A stretch of DNA of 64,000 nucleotides from Silurus meridionalis (lineage: Eukaryota > Chordata > Actinopteri > Siluriformes > Siluridae). Of this stretch, positions 36,361 to 48,602 are shown in pieces. The first letter of the stretch is position 1, and every line of letters begins with the position of its first letter. Location: positions 19,853,990 through 19,917,989 of the forward strand of contig NC_060892.1 in NCBI RefSeq assembly GCF_014805685.1, given 5' to 3'. A model generated the notes under the pieces. That model did not search any database and was not told the origin of the DNA. It was given only the letters and a program-made list of their open reading frames with translations. Made by a program: the position numbers and the translations under genes.

Positions 36361-39300
36361 TGTTAGGCGGTAAAGATTTTATAGCAATATATTAGTGAGA
36401 AATACATTCACCTTTGACTTCATTACAAGCACATTTAGATGTACACATTTAAGCAGTTATCCAATCAACCAATCATGTTCCAGCAACACACATACAAGAG
36501 CTTAATGTTTGCAAAGTTCAAAGATCAGAAAAGGGAAAAAAAACACCGTAGACTCTGGCATCATAATCATTGTTTTACGGGAGGGTACTGTAATTTAAAT
36601 AATCACTTTATACAACTGAGGTAAGCAGAAAAATGTCTGAATGCACAAAACTCCTATAAGCCAAAATAACAGTCTGTGACTTGATAGGACATTTTTGACC
36701 ATCTGTAGACAGGAAGCATCTCAAACCAATGACTGTGTTTAACTATACTGCTTGAGATAAGGCTTCTAAACTGCTTTTTGGGGCTCAGGGGGTGTGACAG
36801 TCTTCTGCTCACAGAGCGTATGTTTTTTAAACTGGGTTACAAATGGCTTAGCCAAAGCTTTGAACCAAGAGACAGAATAAAGAGGGGGGGTGGTGAGGAG
36901 GTATTATGCTTGATCTCCAGATTGTTCTTTTGGGGTCAGGAGGTGTAGCACTCGTATGCTGTAGGGTTAAACATAGGTTGCAGCATTAGCAAATGCACCA
37001 AACAGCAGCTTGACAATTTCAGTAGGAATGGAATTCCTCCGGGAGAGGTTTCACTACATTCATCATTTCGGCCACCCCAACAGGACATAGAGAGGCAACG
37101 AAATCTCTCTGGTTCTGCCCTCCATTTTGTAGGTCACAGATTGGAGGATGAACAGGGTCTGACTATTGCTGATCATCAGCACTCAGGTGATGTTTGTTGC
37201 CCCACACATGGAAATGGAAAGTCGGTTTAAATAAACAGGCAAATTCATCTGTTGTGTCATTTTTTTGGCTCGCAGGCACACAATCTGAATGAACTAAGTT
37301 GAGAGGTCTTTATAACACTATATGGTTAACCTTTCCGTTATGGGCCACTGGATGCCAGCCCGGTAACCTGGCATTATTTTAAACTGCTTCCTAACATGAA
37401 AACTCTATGCAGCTATATTGCATGCAATTCCTTACAGACAAAGAGAGGAATGAGTTCCTTAATGCTGAAAGGCACTAATAGGGTTAGGTAGCAAAAATCG
37501 GTCGCCAGAAAAACCCTTCGCTATCAAGTAAAGATAAGAATCTTTAAAGATTTTGTGGCTATTTCTGAAACGAAAAAGTCCAAAAAAATGCAAGTGAATG
37601 AAAAGCAAGTAAATATATCTCAGGGGTCTAATGTCTAGCTGCATTTTATAAAAAAAAAAGTAAAAAAAAAAAAAAAAAGATAAGTACAATATCCACTGCA
37701 ATAAATGCCTAGTATTTGAGTAAAATGTCACGCTAAATGAAATATTTGATTAAACAAAAGATTAATCTCCAGCAAGTTCAGCTTTTTCAATCCAAGCGGA
37801 ACTCAACAATAAACAATTGCAAACAACGTTTTGAGGACGTATTCGTTTATTCATTTGTATTTAACCATTATTGGCGGCGATTTCAAATACATACACACTA
37901 ACTTATTCTCCTTGACTTTCACTGATGCAGTGTATCATGATATTGTATCCTGTACATTAAGGCTTCAGATTTCATCTTAAAGCATTATAATCTTATTAAA
38001 TTGACCTGGTTTAGGTAGACTAACTATGTATCCCGTGTATTTCATACAGAGAATGTTGAGGCTTTTCTGCTCATAATTGTTACAAAAACGGGTTATTTGT
38101 TTTACTCATCATCTTAAATGTGTACATTTAAAGCCAGCTTAGTTGCCTAGGCTTCTGTACGTAGGTGGTATAAAGAGACCAATACCAGGTATGGAGCTAT
38201 CAGTCTCTTTATATAAAAATTTTATCAGTTTCAGCCCTCACCAGTGTAGGAATATCATTTATCTTCTTATCTTCTGTGAAGAAAATTTTATGGTTTATTC
38301 GTTCTAACCTACTGAGTTTGGCACTATGATGAGAGGTTAATAAACGTAAGGCCTCTGACTGAGAAAAGTACTGCAATGTCAAATTACCTCAGACTATTTT
38401 AAATATAAAGCCAAAGTATTTCTTCTCCCAATTGATTTAAAAGTACAAAAACTTTCAACTCTCGATTCGCTCATTTGAATTTGACCTTTTACGATATATT
38501 GGAGGGAAAAAAAAACATAAAATTGTATGAAGGATGGAAAAAAAATGATATGACAACTGGAACACCTTATTATTACTGCCCTTAAAGAAAGTAAAATGAC
38601 TTTCCCCTGAAGCAAAAACACAGAGGTCTTGATGGAGGCAAAGTCAGCATTTTTGCCAATACACTCCGTTGCGCTCTTATTCTCGGTTCTGGCCGCCTCC
38701 CCCACACTTTTAGTTTAGTGTTTTTTCTTTTTTTTGTTGTTGTTGATAGCAAACCTGGGCCAATGTGCAAGCCATTATATATTTCATCTTTAAAACAGAA
38801 ATGAGATTGTGTATTACCTCCATCATAAAAATGCACATTCCAATAATTCAGGGGCTTCCGCCATTCGGAACTCGGCAAAGGCCGTGCAGAATAATTATGA
38901 CGGTCGATCTCATTCTTCCCTACAGCAAAGCATTCTGTCGATACTCATCCACCTTGGAGAGTTACAGACAGAGAAGGCTCATCATTAGCATATATGCACG
39001 CCATTGCCTGATTCACTGTGGCTGATATTGCTGAATAGGACCCCTGTCAGTGTGCGGTTGATCATGACCATGACGATCGTTTGTTATGGCCACCGGATCC
39101 TTCATGTTGATGGATGCACAGCTCCTCGTCTTTTAATTCATCATTCTGCTATGTGTCTGCTGCCTTATATTAACAACAAGCAGAGAAATAGAGCAAATAT
39201 TTCTGGAATATATCCCTAGTTTTCATATTAATACCAGAATGTAGATTATTGTTTTTCCTTTGGGCAGAAGCATAATTAAAATTGGCACATCAACCTGCAT

Positions 39301-40246
39301 ATTAATAATTTTACTAACTTCCTAGATTCTGTTTATAATGAAATTCTATAATGACTTTCATTGACTCGGTGGGCTGCTTTTTTTTTTTTTTTGGTTTCCT
39401 ACATTACCCATAACGCCATCTTGTAGCTTGCAGACTAGATGAGCTGTGCTGTTTGCAAAGTTTGTAACTAAACTGGATTTCTGATTAATGTGACACTAAA
39501 TGTCGCTGACGAACCGTGAGCGAGAATATAATGTGTTGAAAAAGACACAATATTTGGCTTAGGAAAAAAAAAAAAAAAAAGAGTTGCTTTACTTCTTGTA
39601 TGCATGGCCTTTTGGACTTCCTGACCTTCACTAACATGACATTTAGAAAAGAAAAACATAATCGTTGATACTAAGAAAGAAAAAGTGTGTACGGTGCGAG
39701 TGGACGGAACAGTCAGAAGAGAAAACTTTAGGGTTTTTTTTTCCCCCTGAAAGATTATCACAAAAAACATCTGTTCATAGCTGTTTGTGAGGTGGTAATA
39801 AAGGCATTTTGTGGACATTTAATTACTTTTTAATGAAATCGAATGAAAAAGTAACATTTTCTGGAGTTGAAAAAACCTTTGTAAAATGTAAATAATTTGT
39901 TCCATTGTATGATAAGAATCAAGACTGGGTTTATAGTATATAAACAGCTCTGGGCACACACGCATATACACGCACCCGAACCTGCTTGAAGTACTGTACT
40001 ATAGTATAGTATATAATACATCATGATCATAGAAAGACTGCTCTCTGTGTAACTCAAAGAATTCTTCACCGTTCTTTTAGGACGAATACACAAGCACTAG
40101 ACACTTAACAATCTATAAATGCTTTTCTTCAGAAGAGATGGAAATGCCTTTAGAGTTTCTGCTCCACTTGCATGTCTAGTCTGCCGGTTCTTGTCATTTG
40201 ACTGAGGCGAATCCTTTCAGAGTGTCTTTCCAGTATTCTTTGACAG
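36361..40246. other. Unique non-coding stretch
   Basis: No gene is supported over nearly 4 kb. A-runs lie at 37651-37678 and a long one at 39567-39580; a T-run is at 39378-39392. GAG|GTAAGC at 36618-36626 looks like a splice donor but has no convincing acceptor before it. Blocks at 37020-37300 and 38760-39130 are low in repeats. Confidence 0.4.
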
Positions 40247-40330
40247 CAGCGTTTCCCAATTTTTTGTCGCACCACCCGAGGTCTTGGTAATTGAGGTGCC
40301 AGTTGTGAGGTGCTTTTAATGTCACCATAT
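40247..40330 (+). mobile_element. Possible hAT-type end
   Basis: CAGCGTTTCCCAATTTTTTG resembles the outer end of hAT elements (CAG.GTTTCCCAA). No matching opposite end or duplication was found, so this is weak. Confidence 0.25.
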
Positions 40331-40659
40331 CCCCTTTCACTACACGTTGCACGATGTGAAAAAGTTTGACTGCTGCGAGGGAGAAGAAAATGGCATACGG
40401 TTAGGCAAATGGTTCAAGGTTGCCGGATAAAATTAATTACGTCTGATAAAAAAAGGTGTTGGCAGATGGCTAGCTTAACTTTTAACCCATAAAGAAAATA
40501 AAACAAAACACCTGTGGTACTTGTTCTAGTAAGTGTATTATTTTTTTTGACATTGGTGGCATAGAGGCATGATGAATCAGCAGGTTGCTTTGCCACCTTA
40601 CAAATCCAGGGTCCTAAATTCATGAGAGTAGATTACTGCCTGAGATGAATTAAGCAAAT

Positions 40660-40800
40660 TTGTAGAGGTGTCCCTTCAGGTTTCCCGGTTTCCTCCCATT
40701 TCCAAAATCATTCATCTAGGTGCTATAAGTAATGTAAATTGCCCATTTGGGTGAATATGTGTGTAGTGTTCTGCAATGAACCAACATTGCATATTCAGAA
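40660..40800 (-). repeat. Decayed fish interspersed repeat
   Basis: CGGTTTCCTCCCATTTCC, then TAGGTGCTATAAGTAATG, AAATTGCCCATTTGGGTG and TGTTCTGCAATGAACC. This is the opposite orientation of the repeat at 36160-36360. Confidence 0.5.
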
Positions 40801-42327
40801 CCATGTTTGTTGGCACACACACGGAATTTGGTTCCAGCTGTTAGTGACTCTCAAAGTACAGACATAAATAACACTATACATTCAGCTTGGACTATACAAG
40901 ACAAAACAATACAAAAACAGACTATACAGACTAATAAATAGGGTGTACATCCGGCTTGATTTCCCGTTTTAGGAGAATTAGTAACCAAGGATCAATTGCT
41001 TGGGATCCTAGACAGTTAGAGATGCCCCTTCAGGCCTGATATGGTTGGCTGAATGCATCTGTTTGTTAGCTGGGTAATTGGATAACGAGTAAAAAAGAAA
41101 AGGAAACAAGGTGCATGTCTACTCAAGCAGCAAGTTTCGTAACCACAAAAAAAGCCCAAAATGTCCTAGTATATCTCAAACAGTGTGCAAACTATAATGC
41201 ATTGGAAAGGTTTTGGCCAAAGACAACAAAGTTGCCCTACTGGGTGGACAAACATAAAGATGAATAAAGATGAATAAAGATGAGTGTGAAGTTTTAATAT
41301 ATACCTCATTTCATGAGTGGAAATCATACCCAGAATATCTAACGGATGCATTTATATACTGTAGATGAACTGCATGAATTTATCAAAGGACCTCAGACTA
41401 AGTGAACTGAACACGGAGCTTGAGTGAGTGAGTAAGTGAGGGCATGCGAGGTAGCTTCATTTACTTTGCTACTACTCCAGAAATGCGCTGTCTATCCCCA
41501 CGGCGGTTGGCTGGGTGCCTCTAAAAGTGCTGCTTAATGAAAATGAAAATTGCACTCCTTAGTCCGTGTTTATTCTACGCAGCTTTAAATCTGGGGAGGT
41601 CACTATCAGATCTGTGTAACTTATTTTTGCGATATACAGCCTATTACGCCAATTAATTTCGCTTTCGGAACACACCTGAGTTCCAAACGGGGAAAAAACA
41701 CTTGCGGGATGCCAAACATCTCTGACCAGATTTTTCCTTCATCTCTTTTTTTTTTTTGAAAAAGGGGAAGCATTTTTCATCCTTTCTGCATAATAGCATC
41801 ATATTAGTACTCCATCTCAAATCTTAATGGACACAACCGAAGATGATTATGGCTCCCCCAAAGCTATTTGTGTTGAGCGAAATTGAAGAGGCTGTATGTC
41901 AGGCCTCATCTCGCTCTTCATCTAATTCTAGACAACCTCCTTTACCCTAAAGTACTAACTTCCTACCACAATGCTGTCTTGCATTTAATTGGCCTGAGGT
42001 GAAAAGAAAAAAATCAGTCCAGGAGATATCATACAGCCAGCCCAGGCACAATGAGTCTAATATAGCTTAGATGTAGAATTATACTTGCAGACAGCTTCCT
42101 TTCTTGCATGTTCTGACTGGCAGGATTGGGAAAACCATTGCCTGTGATCTCTCCTGGACTTCATTTCCATTTAATATGATTCTTCCCACCGTCAATCACA
42201 TACACAAAGATACAGAGGAACCAATTTATCATGCCTGATATTTGGTGTGGCTTTGATAAGAGCCGGCATGATAAACAAATTAGTTTTTAATTTCTGCCTT
42301 GTTATTCTGATTCCTCCTTCCTTTCAG
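40801..42327. other. Unique non-coding stretch before an exon candidate
   Basis: No repeat is recognised between about 41460 and 42327. The sequence from 41780 to 42327 is balanced and repeat-poor, as often seen around conserved elements or alternatively spliced exons. It leads into a polypyrimidine tract and splice acceptor. Confidence 0.4.
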
Positions 42328-42414
42328 CAGGCTGGAGTAAAATGTCACAAGCTTGTGGCGCAGTCCTCACACAGACCACCCACTGCCTCCTAATTAGGCT
42401 TCTTGACAAACCAG
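42328..42414 (+). other. Candidate internal exon (84 or 87 nt)
   Basis: A long pyrimidine tract (TTCCTCCTTCCTTTCAG) ends in a tandem acceptor CAGCAG at 42325-42330. After 84 or 87 bases comes a consensus donor, CCAG|GTAAGC (GT at 42415-42416). One of the three frames is open across the whole interval. It contains an in-frame ATG at 42342 and begins W-S-K-M-S-Q-A-C-G. Both possible lengths are multiples of three, so including or skipping it would keep the frame, as in many cassette exons. I do not recognise the peptide, and no neighbouring exon is seen in the window. It could be a cassette exon, an alternative first coding exon, or chance. Confidence 0.3.
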
Positions 42415-43529
42415 GTAAGCTTTAAACCTTGTATAAAAAAAAAAACTGTATTTCATTCTTAACATATTCTGATAAACAGGTCAAGTTGCTCAAAGGTCAA
42501 TGATACTACTGCTACAATGCAATAGGCCATGCTAACGCAACATAGGTTTTCAAACTATTTCTCAAGGAGGTACTTAACTGTGTTCGTAATTCAACTCCAT
42601 GACTGCTGATGCTCTGTCACTCAAGTGGCAAATTTAGCAATGCTTTTAGCTTCAATGTCACCAGCCAGTGCTTCGAAATATCTACACTGTGTGGTTTTTG
42701 TAGGCTAAAAGGTCTTGAATGGTGATGAATGAGCAGAGAACAGGAAATGTGCTGCCTTGTCAAAAACACTTCACTGACCCATATTTACTGAGTAATAAAA
42801 AGCTGCTTCATGAAGGTTTTACTAATTAGTTTTTTTTTTTTTTTTTTTTTACAAACATGAAGGTAACATCCTTTGTGACTCGACGGATCTTTTGTACCTT
42901 TGGTATACATCTTTCAACCATGTAAGTGGTTCCCCTTTAAGTAGCTTTCAGAGTAAAGCTTTAAAGGCTTTCAAGTCCAATCGTGTAGAAAAGATGTTCC
43001 CTTGATGTACACCAGCAATACGGAAAATACAGACTCTTTTATTTATGAGAGGTTTTTTTTGTGTGTGTCAATTTACAATTTTGTCAACGCTCGTCCAACT
43101 TCGAATGCTAACCAAGGCGACGCCACGGAGAGAGGAGCACACAAGCAGTGTCTTCAAGGATAACCATGCAAAACTGATTTATGTTAGCACAGAGTAGCCG
43201 CAGATTACACTTTCATCCTAGAATGCCTGTCACACAGCATAACCCAATTAAAAGATCCTATTACACCCCTACTCTGAAGGAAAGCGACAGCAGCAAAGCA
43301 CTCACAGGTATAACCTGTCTGAGAGAAAAAAAGAGAAAATATGTGAACTGCTCTTGGTCATAAGGAGCATTTCATCTTCTTGAATCCTTTAATAGGAATT
43401 ATTTTTTTTTTTTATGTTTTGTTAGACAAGCAAATGACATTTCAGATGAAAGGTTTACACCTAATGAATCTCAAATTAAAACTGATGTGTGGACGTTAAT
43501 CAATTCATGCAATTGTCCAGACTATGATG
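42415..43529. other. Non-coding stretch with T-run
   Basis: A run of about 20 T lies at 42831-42850. No gene or mobile element is recognised otherwise. Confidence 0.5.
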
Positions 43530-43725
43530 TATGCAGACATGCTTGGTGGTGTCAGAAGGGCTAGTTTGAGTCTTTCAGAAAGTGCTGATTTTCTAGAATG
43601 TTCGCACACAACAATCTTTAAAGTTAGTGCAACAAACAGAAAAACATCTCTTAACAACTGTATTGAGCTGAAAAGTATCCCAGAGCACATCAAGATGATG
43701 TTACAACAGCAGACCAACATTACCA
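43530..43725 (+). mobile_element. Tc1-like transposase relic (HTH part)
   Basis: Readable peptide: G-G-V-R-R-A-S-L-S-L-S-E-S-A-D-F-L, the helix-turn-helix block seen in a third Tc1 family (GLSISETADLLGFS). Then, after a deletion, comes a piece like T-S-L-N-N-C-I-E. The sequence between these blocks and the whole DDE domain is gone. A second relic of this family is at 56215-56462. Confidence 0.8.
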
Positions 43726-44460
43726 AATATGTCCAAGTTATTTTTTTCCTCCATATAATTCTTTATGTATGCTTCAAATCAAAACTGACCTACTGGTGCT
43801 AATAAAGTGCCCCATTTACCAACAAAAATCACCTTTAATCCTAACTTTAATTTTTGCAATGATTAAAAAAAAAACAATGATCTGAACCATAACAGCAAGC
43901 TTTCACCATTGACAGCTTGCAAACTACCATGATATATACAAAGCATACATACAGTAGATATAGTAGATAACAGAGATGCGTATTAGGTCTTGTTCTCTTC
44001 TGTCGCACATTGAGGCTCTTGCACTATGTCTTGTATGCATTAATTAAATGCTCCTGTAAAAATACGACCTACACGAAGTTGCGTTGTACGTCGACATGCG
44101 AGGCTGCCTCAGAAATGACACCCCGCGTCCTTCAAACGAACGCAGATGTTATTTGGGTTGCAAAACGACTGCAACGGTTGAGTGTGTAATCTTCTCAAAT
44201 GGCCACTTTTGCTGAACTGACAAAGGAGGTGAAGCTGTCCTTGAATTGGGGGGAGGGGGGATGGGGTGCAGTGCAAAAAGTAAAATAAGCTCCCAAAAAA
44301 AATTTGGTTTAAACAAAAAAACAAACACAACTCACTATAATGATAGATGTATACTCAAGTCTGTTAATTGTTAGATAGGTAAGTGTTTTTTCTTATCTTC
44401 TCTTGATTCTGACGCTCTTCAAATACTGTCCTTCCACTACTACCACTACACACTACATAC
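43726..44460. other. AT-rich non-coding stretch
   Basis: No gene and no recognised repeat. Confidence 0.5.
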
Positions 44461-44844
44461 CAGTGGTCCCCAACCCCCGGGCCGTGGACCGCCACCGGTC
44501 CATGAGTCAATTGGTACCGGGCCGCACTGAAAAAATACATAACTTACATTATTTCTGTTTATTTTATTTATCTGATTCTGAACGATGTTTTATTTTGGAA
44601 AATTACCGGATTCTCTCCGCCACATCTGTCTATGGCTCACTCTTGATGCATGTCATGATGCCTCGGTCACATGTCTTACCTCCATCCGCTACCTTCATAA
44701 AGGGGCTGCTCCGGCCGCTAACACGTAATATATTACCTCTAAACTGAAACCCCCAAGTTAGTAAAATGAACAAAAAACAACACAGTGGATTTACGTTTAT
44801 TATTATATTTAGATATTTAGAAAATACAAGGTTGGGGACCACTG
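44461..44844. mobile_element. Complete hAT MITE, 384 bp
   Basis: The element begins CAGTGGTCCCCAACC and ends with its exact reverse complement at 44830-44844. The eight flanking bases are CTACATAC on the left (44453-44460) and CTATATAC on the right (44845-44852), a duplication with one mismatch. Perfect 15-bp ends and an eight-base duplication are typical of hAT elements. The sequence after the left end (GGGCCGTGGACCGCCACCGG) belongs to a group widespread in vertebrates, from memory. No transposase is present. Confidence 0.92.
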
Positions 44845-44932
44845 CTATATACTACACATTAGGAGCTGTTTAGACTTCTAGATTAAGCATTTATATTTGG
44901 CCTACAATATATAAGACTGCACTGGGAATAGT

Positions 44933-45268
44933 CTGTATAGACAAAAGTTTGTGGACACCTTGCTATAAGATTCGTAAGCAGCAGTTGTAGTCCCTGTTTG
45001 CTGTTATAATCACCTCCACTCTTCTGTTCACATGTTTCACTAAATTTTTAAATGTGCTTGGGAAAATTTGTGCTCATTCACCCACAAGAGCTTAATTAAA
45101 GTTAGGTACTGATGTAGGGTGAGGAGGCCTGGGGTGCAGTCAGAGCTCTATAGCAGGCCATTCAAGATCTTCCACTTTAACCCATGTAAAGCATATCTTC
45201 ATGGAGCTGTCATGCTGGAACAGGTTTGAGTTCCAGTGAAGGTAAAATTTAACAGACACACCATACAG
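44933..45268 (-). mobile_element. Tc1-like element relic, right end cut off
   Basis: The left end CTGTATAGACAAAAGTTTG then GGACACCTTGCTATAAG, and a body with GAGGAGGCCTGGGGTGCAGT and CTTCATGGAGCTGTCATGC. Same family and orientation as 24848-25330. A stretch before ATGGAGC and the right terminal repeat are lost. Confidence 0.8.
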
Positions 45269-45616
45269 GTAACATAGAATGTTTTTTTTATTGCCCTTTA
45301 AAGGTAAATAAAATGTCAATAAAATCCTTAGTGCTTCCGTGCTGCACCTCGAACGTCGTTATTAAATTTGTTTTTACACCTATCTGCACCATGTTCAAGT
45401 CCTGATTCATCATTATTATCCTTGAAATATCTTTTAAATACCACTGTTGTCTCAGCAGCCTGTGTGTAAGGAAGCTATTACGATAGCTCAGTTGATCATA
45501 CATGATCAGACATGAGCTTCCATGCTGTACAGTTTCAGTACATCCACGTTTAAGAACTGGTGCATCCTGTTTTTTGTTTTTCTTTTGCCAATCCAGGAGA
45601 TGTTATGAACATTGTT
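45269..45616. other. Non-coding stretch
   Basis: No gene or repeat recognised. Confidence 0.5.
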
Positions 45617-46085
45617 CTTATAAGTGAACGAAACTAAAAACTCAAGCACACACACACTCAACTGTGTGACTGATCTGTACAACCCAGACTCAAACACACA
45701 ACCGTACTCACTTCACACATCCATGCCCATATTATATCACTTCATTACAACAACATGTACTACATGCTGTTTTTGCACATCTTTTTTGACTGCTGCTATT
45801 GCTTTTTTGCTCAAAGCAGTTTGTTTACATTTTGTGTTTTGTGTATTTGTCCTACACTGTCTTGTGTTGTCTTTGCACTGCCTGTCTTGCACTGTTTGCG
45901 CCAGTTTGCACATGATGCACTTTATGTTGCGAGGACACTTACTAGTCCTTAGCTCTTTGTTTTCTGTTATGTAGCTTTATGTTGTCTATGTAGCACCAAT
46001 GTCCTGGAGGAACGTTGTTTCATTTCACTGTGTACTACGCCAGCTATATATGGTTGAAATTACAATAAAATTACAATTTTAAGGG
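45617..46085 (+). mobile_element. 3' end of a non-LTR retroelement
   Basis: CTTGTGTTGTCTTTGCACTG, TTGCACTGTTTGCGCCAG, GGACACTTACTAGTCCTTAG and TCCTGGAGGAACGTTGTTTC with TCACTGTGTACT match a high-copy fish retroelement 3' region that ends in an ACAATAAA-type tail, here ACAATAAAATTACAA. The open frame at 45624-45974 lies within it and is not a host gene. Family name not certain. Confidence 0.65.
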
Positions 46086-46164
46086 CACAAAGAGGTTTAT
46101 AAAACCCACACAGATTAAATTTTATAAAACTTTTGAATTGTGGATAATGTAAACCAGAGTGAAG

Positions 46165-46285
46165 ACTATCCTACTCATTCGGATGTTCCTGAAGGCTCTG
46201 AAAAAGAGCCATCTCTCTTCTAACATCCTGGTGAACTTCTACCTTTGCGAAACCCTAAGCCGATATACCTTTTTCTGTATGCATG
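46165..46285 (+). mobile_element. LINE reverse-transcriptase C-terminal relic
   Basis: Translated from about 46184 it reads F-L-K-A-L-K-K-S-H-L-S-S-N-I-L-V-N-F-Y. This is close to the block after the catalytic core of L2/Rex-type LINEs (LRRLKRAHLPxxILxxFYR). It is very short and lies after, not before, the retroelement 3' end at 45617-46085, so it is a separate insertion. Confidence 0.6.
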
Positions 46286-47126
46286 ATCATGAATATCGAT
46301 TCATTTTACACTTAATATGATAGAAGTTGATCATATTGAATGCTTGATCCATTGATTTATTAAATTTTGACACTGAATGATAAAATTTAACCATTTGTTA
46401 CTGTTGTTTATCAGCATTGTACTACAAATTCTGCTCCAGTTCTTTGCTGTAACTACTCAAAGATGACTTTTAGAAGAGCTAAAGCTGAAACAGAACAGAC
46501 GAATGACTGCATGGCATCCTCGACATCTCAAAATCTCCTGGTTTGACTGCATTTGCACTGAAGGTTTCCATTACCCAAGGCTTACTTGAGAAAAAAAACA
46601 CACAAAAAAGTTCACCATGTCTGGTTTGGCCTGAGCTGGTGTGCAAACAGGAATCAAAAATTCTCTTTAAAGCCTCCATGATGGCCCCTCTGCATTTTAT
46701 TTCCAAGCGTGTTATGAATTTGGTTGCGTAATGCCACATGGGGAGAGGTGAGTTCTTGTTTGTGTGTGTACACTTGAACTTTTTTCCACAAATAAAAGAT
46801 ACTTTGAGACAAACCAGGTTTGTGGAGCGTACATTACGCCTTTTCTCCTACAATTGTATTTTTCCCAGATGTTAGGAATCAGGCGCGTGAGGAGTTTCAA
46901 CATCCGGACTGATAACGTTCACGATCGACAAAATGAAAAAGGAGAAAGGAAGTTGGAGAAATAGAGACAGACAGATGGACAGGTCAGTTTAAGAAAAGAG
47001 GTGTGGCTTCGCTTGTTCCATAAGACTGTATCTTATTTCACCTTTATGCCAATCTGGAATCATTCGGTTATGTAAACCCTGCAAGTTCCTATACAATGAA
47101 CTCAAGATGACAGCTCTGTGGCACAG
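46286..47126. other. Unique non-coding stretch
   Basis: No gene is supported. Several short frames overlap on opposite strands. Confidence 0.45.
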
Positions 47127-47152
47127 TGTGTGTGTGTGTGTGTGTGTGTGTG
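47127..47152. repeat. (GT)n microsatellite
   Basis: About thirteen GT units. Confidence 0.95.
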
Positions 47153-47562
47153 CTTTTGCTAACCCTTCCATCCACCCCCGAGCATTTGCAAGGCAGCCAG
47201 CCAGCCTGTCACAAAGAGAAAGTGTTACTCGGCAGCACAGCTCGCTTCAGGGCCATTTAAATTCATCCGCAACCGGCGGGCAAGCGCACGCCTGCTCACA
47301 CAAACACACGCAAGACACAAGACACTTTTGATAAGCACAATTTAAAAGAAAAAAGAGCACTTCGTGTGAATATTGCGACGAAATTCGGAGTGTGTCGTCT
47401 TTTGGCTCCACAGCTGGCTGTCATCGGCCTGCGATTAGGAGACACTCCTTTCCGCTTGCCCATAATCACCACACAGGAAGCCTCGCTTTTAAATCCTCGC
47501 CTTTTATAAGTCACTGATGGCTATAAAATGACCAACATTCACATGACACCGAAAAAGCCGCG
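47153..47562. other. Low-repeat block before the X-box
   Basis: Balanced, CpG-bearing sequence. Two TATA-like strings (TTTTATAAG near 47502 and CTATAAAA near 47521) lie just before the X-box. No start of a gene can be shown. Confidence 0.35.
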
Positions 47563-47576
47563 GTTGCCCTGGCAAC
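47563..47576. promoter_or_regulatory. RFX X-box
   Basis: GTTGCCCTGGCAAC has two perfect inverted half sites, GTTGCC and GGCAAC, with a two-base spacer. This is the consensus for RFX transcription factors, which often act at ciliary genes and some neural enhancers. It sits in a low-repeat block. Whether it is bound is unknown. Confidence 0.65.
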
Positions 47577-48349
47577 AGGACTGTGATAAATTAGCCTGTA
47601 TGAGACAAATATTTGGCTCCTTCAAGCGTGTTTTTTTTTTTCTTTCTTAATCTGTTGTATGCTTGTTTGTTGTTATATAAAAAAATAAAAAACAGTGGAT
47701 AATTTAATGAAGATTTGTGTACTTGTCCAGAAGCAGATACAGGATATTTTTCCCGATTAGGCCTTTTATTTAAGCAAGACAATTATATCTAGTGAAAAGA
47801 AAAGAGAAATAAAGACAGACACTGAGGAGACACCTGTTCCGTGGCTTTATATTTAATGGCTTGTTAAACATGACTGAGGTGCTGCTCTGCTGTTCCTGAT
47901 AAACTAATGTTCCCTCAGCTTGGCCACTTTCTCATCCTCATTTCTGTCAAATGATGTGGAGCAAAAATGGCACTTGGTGCAAAAGGGGTCGAACCATCTG
48001 GCCATCTGGAGCTGTTTCAAGAAACATAGAACTTTAGCTGTAAAACTGTGTAACCAGCTAACATGTCACCAAGCAACGATGGCCAGTCAGTATAATGGCT
48101 TTATACCGTATCTCTAGCAATAGAACAAGAGTGAGAGTGAATCTATTTTTACATTCAGTACATGAACTAATACATGCAGCTGTTTCAATTCAGTCCTGTA
48201 GTGCATTACAATTCCATCCGTCACGCTTGTAATCAAACTAAGAAAATGCTCATGAGCTGTGAGAGTGTTGCAGTAATTAGGATCCAAGCAATCAGTTCTT
48301 AGCCTGAAGGGTGTTCTGTCATTATGTGCATGTAATTATATTCCTAATG
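47577..48349. other. Unique non-coding stretch
   Basis: No gene or mobile element is recognised. Confidence 0.5.
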
Positions 48350-48405
48350 TACACTATACATAGACAAACGTTTGTGCACACCTGACCATAGGATTCATAT
48401 GTGCT

Positions 48406-48602
48406 TACTCATTGGTTAAGATTCTGGGTTACTGATCAGAAGGTTGGGGGTTCAAGCCTGGGTATTGCAAACCCAAAACCCCCTTTGTGCTCCAGGGGCT
48501 CTGTATTATGGCTGCCCCTGCACTCTGACCCCAGCGTCCTAACATCACTGGGATATGCAAAGAGTTTTGCTGTGCTGTAACGTACATGTGACACCAACAC
48601 CA
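48406..48602 (+). mobile_element. tRNA-derived SINE inside the nest
   Basis: CTCATTGGTTAAGATTCTGG, TTACTGATCAGAAGG, GGTTCAAGCC (B-box-like), GTGCTCCAGGGGCTCTGTAT and CTGTGCTGTAACGTACATG follow the fish SINE family order. Same family as 26093-26232. Confidence 0.8.

Noticed and set aside
36439..36624. Exon ending at donor GAG|GTAAGC
   Set aside because: No pyrimidine-rich acceptor lies before it, and the frame is AT-rich and unconvincing.
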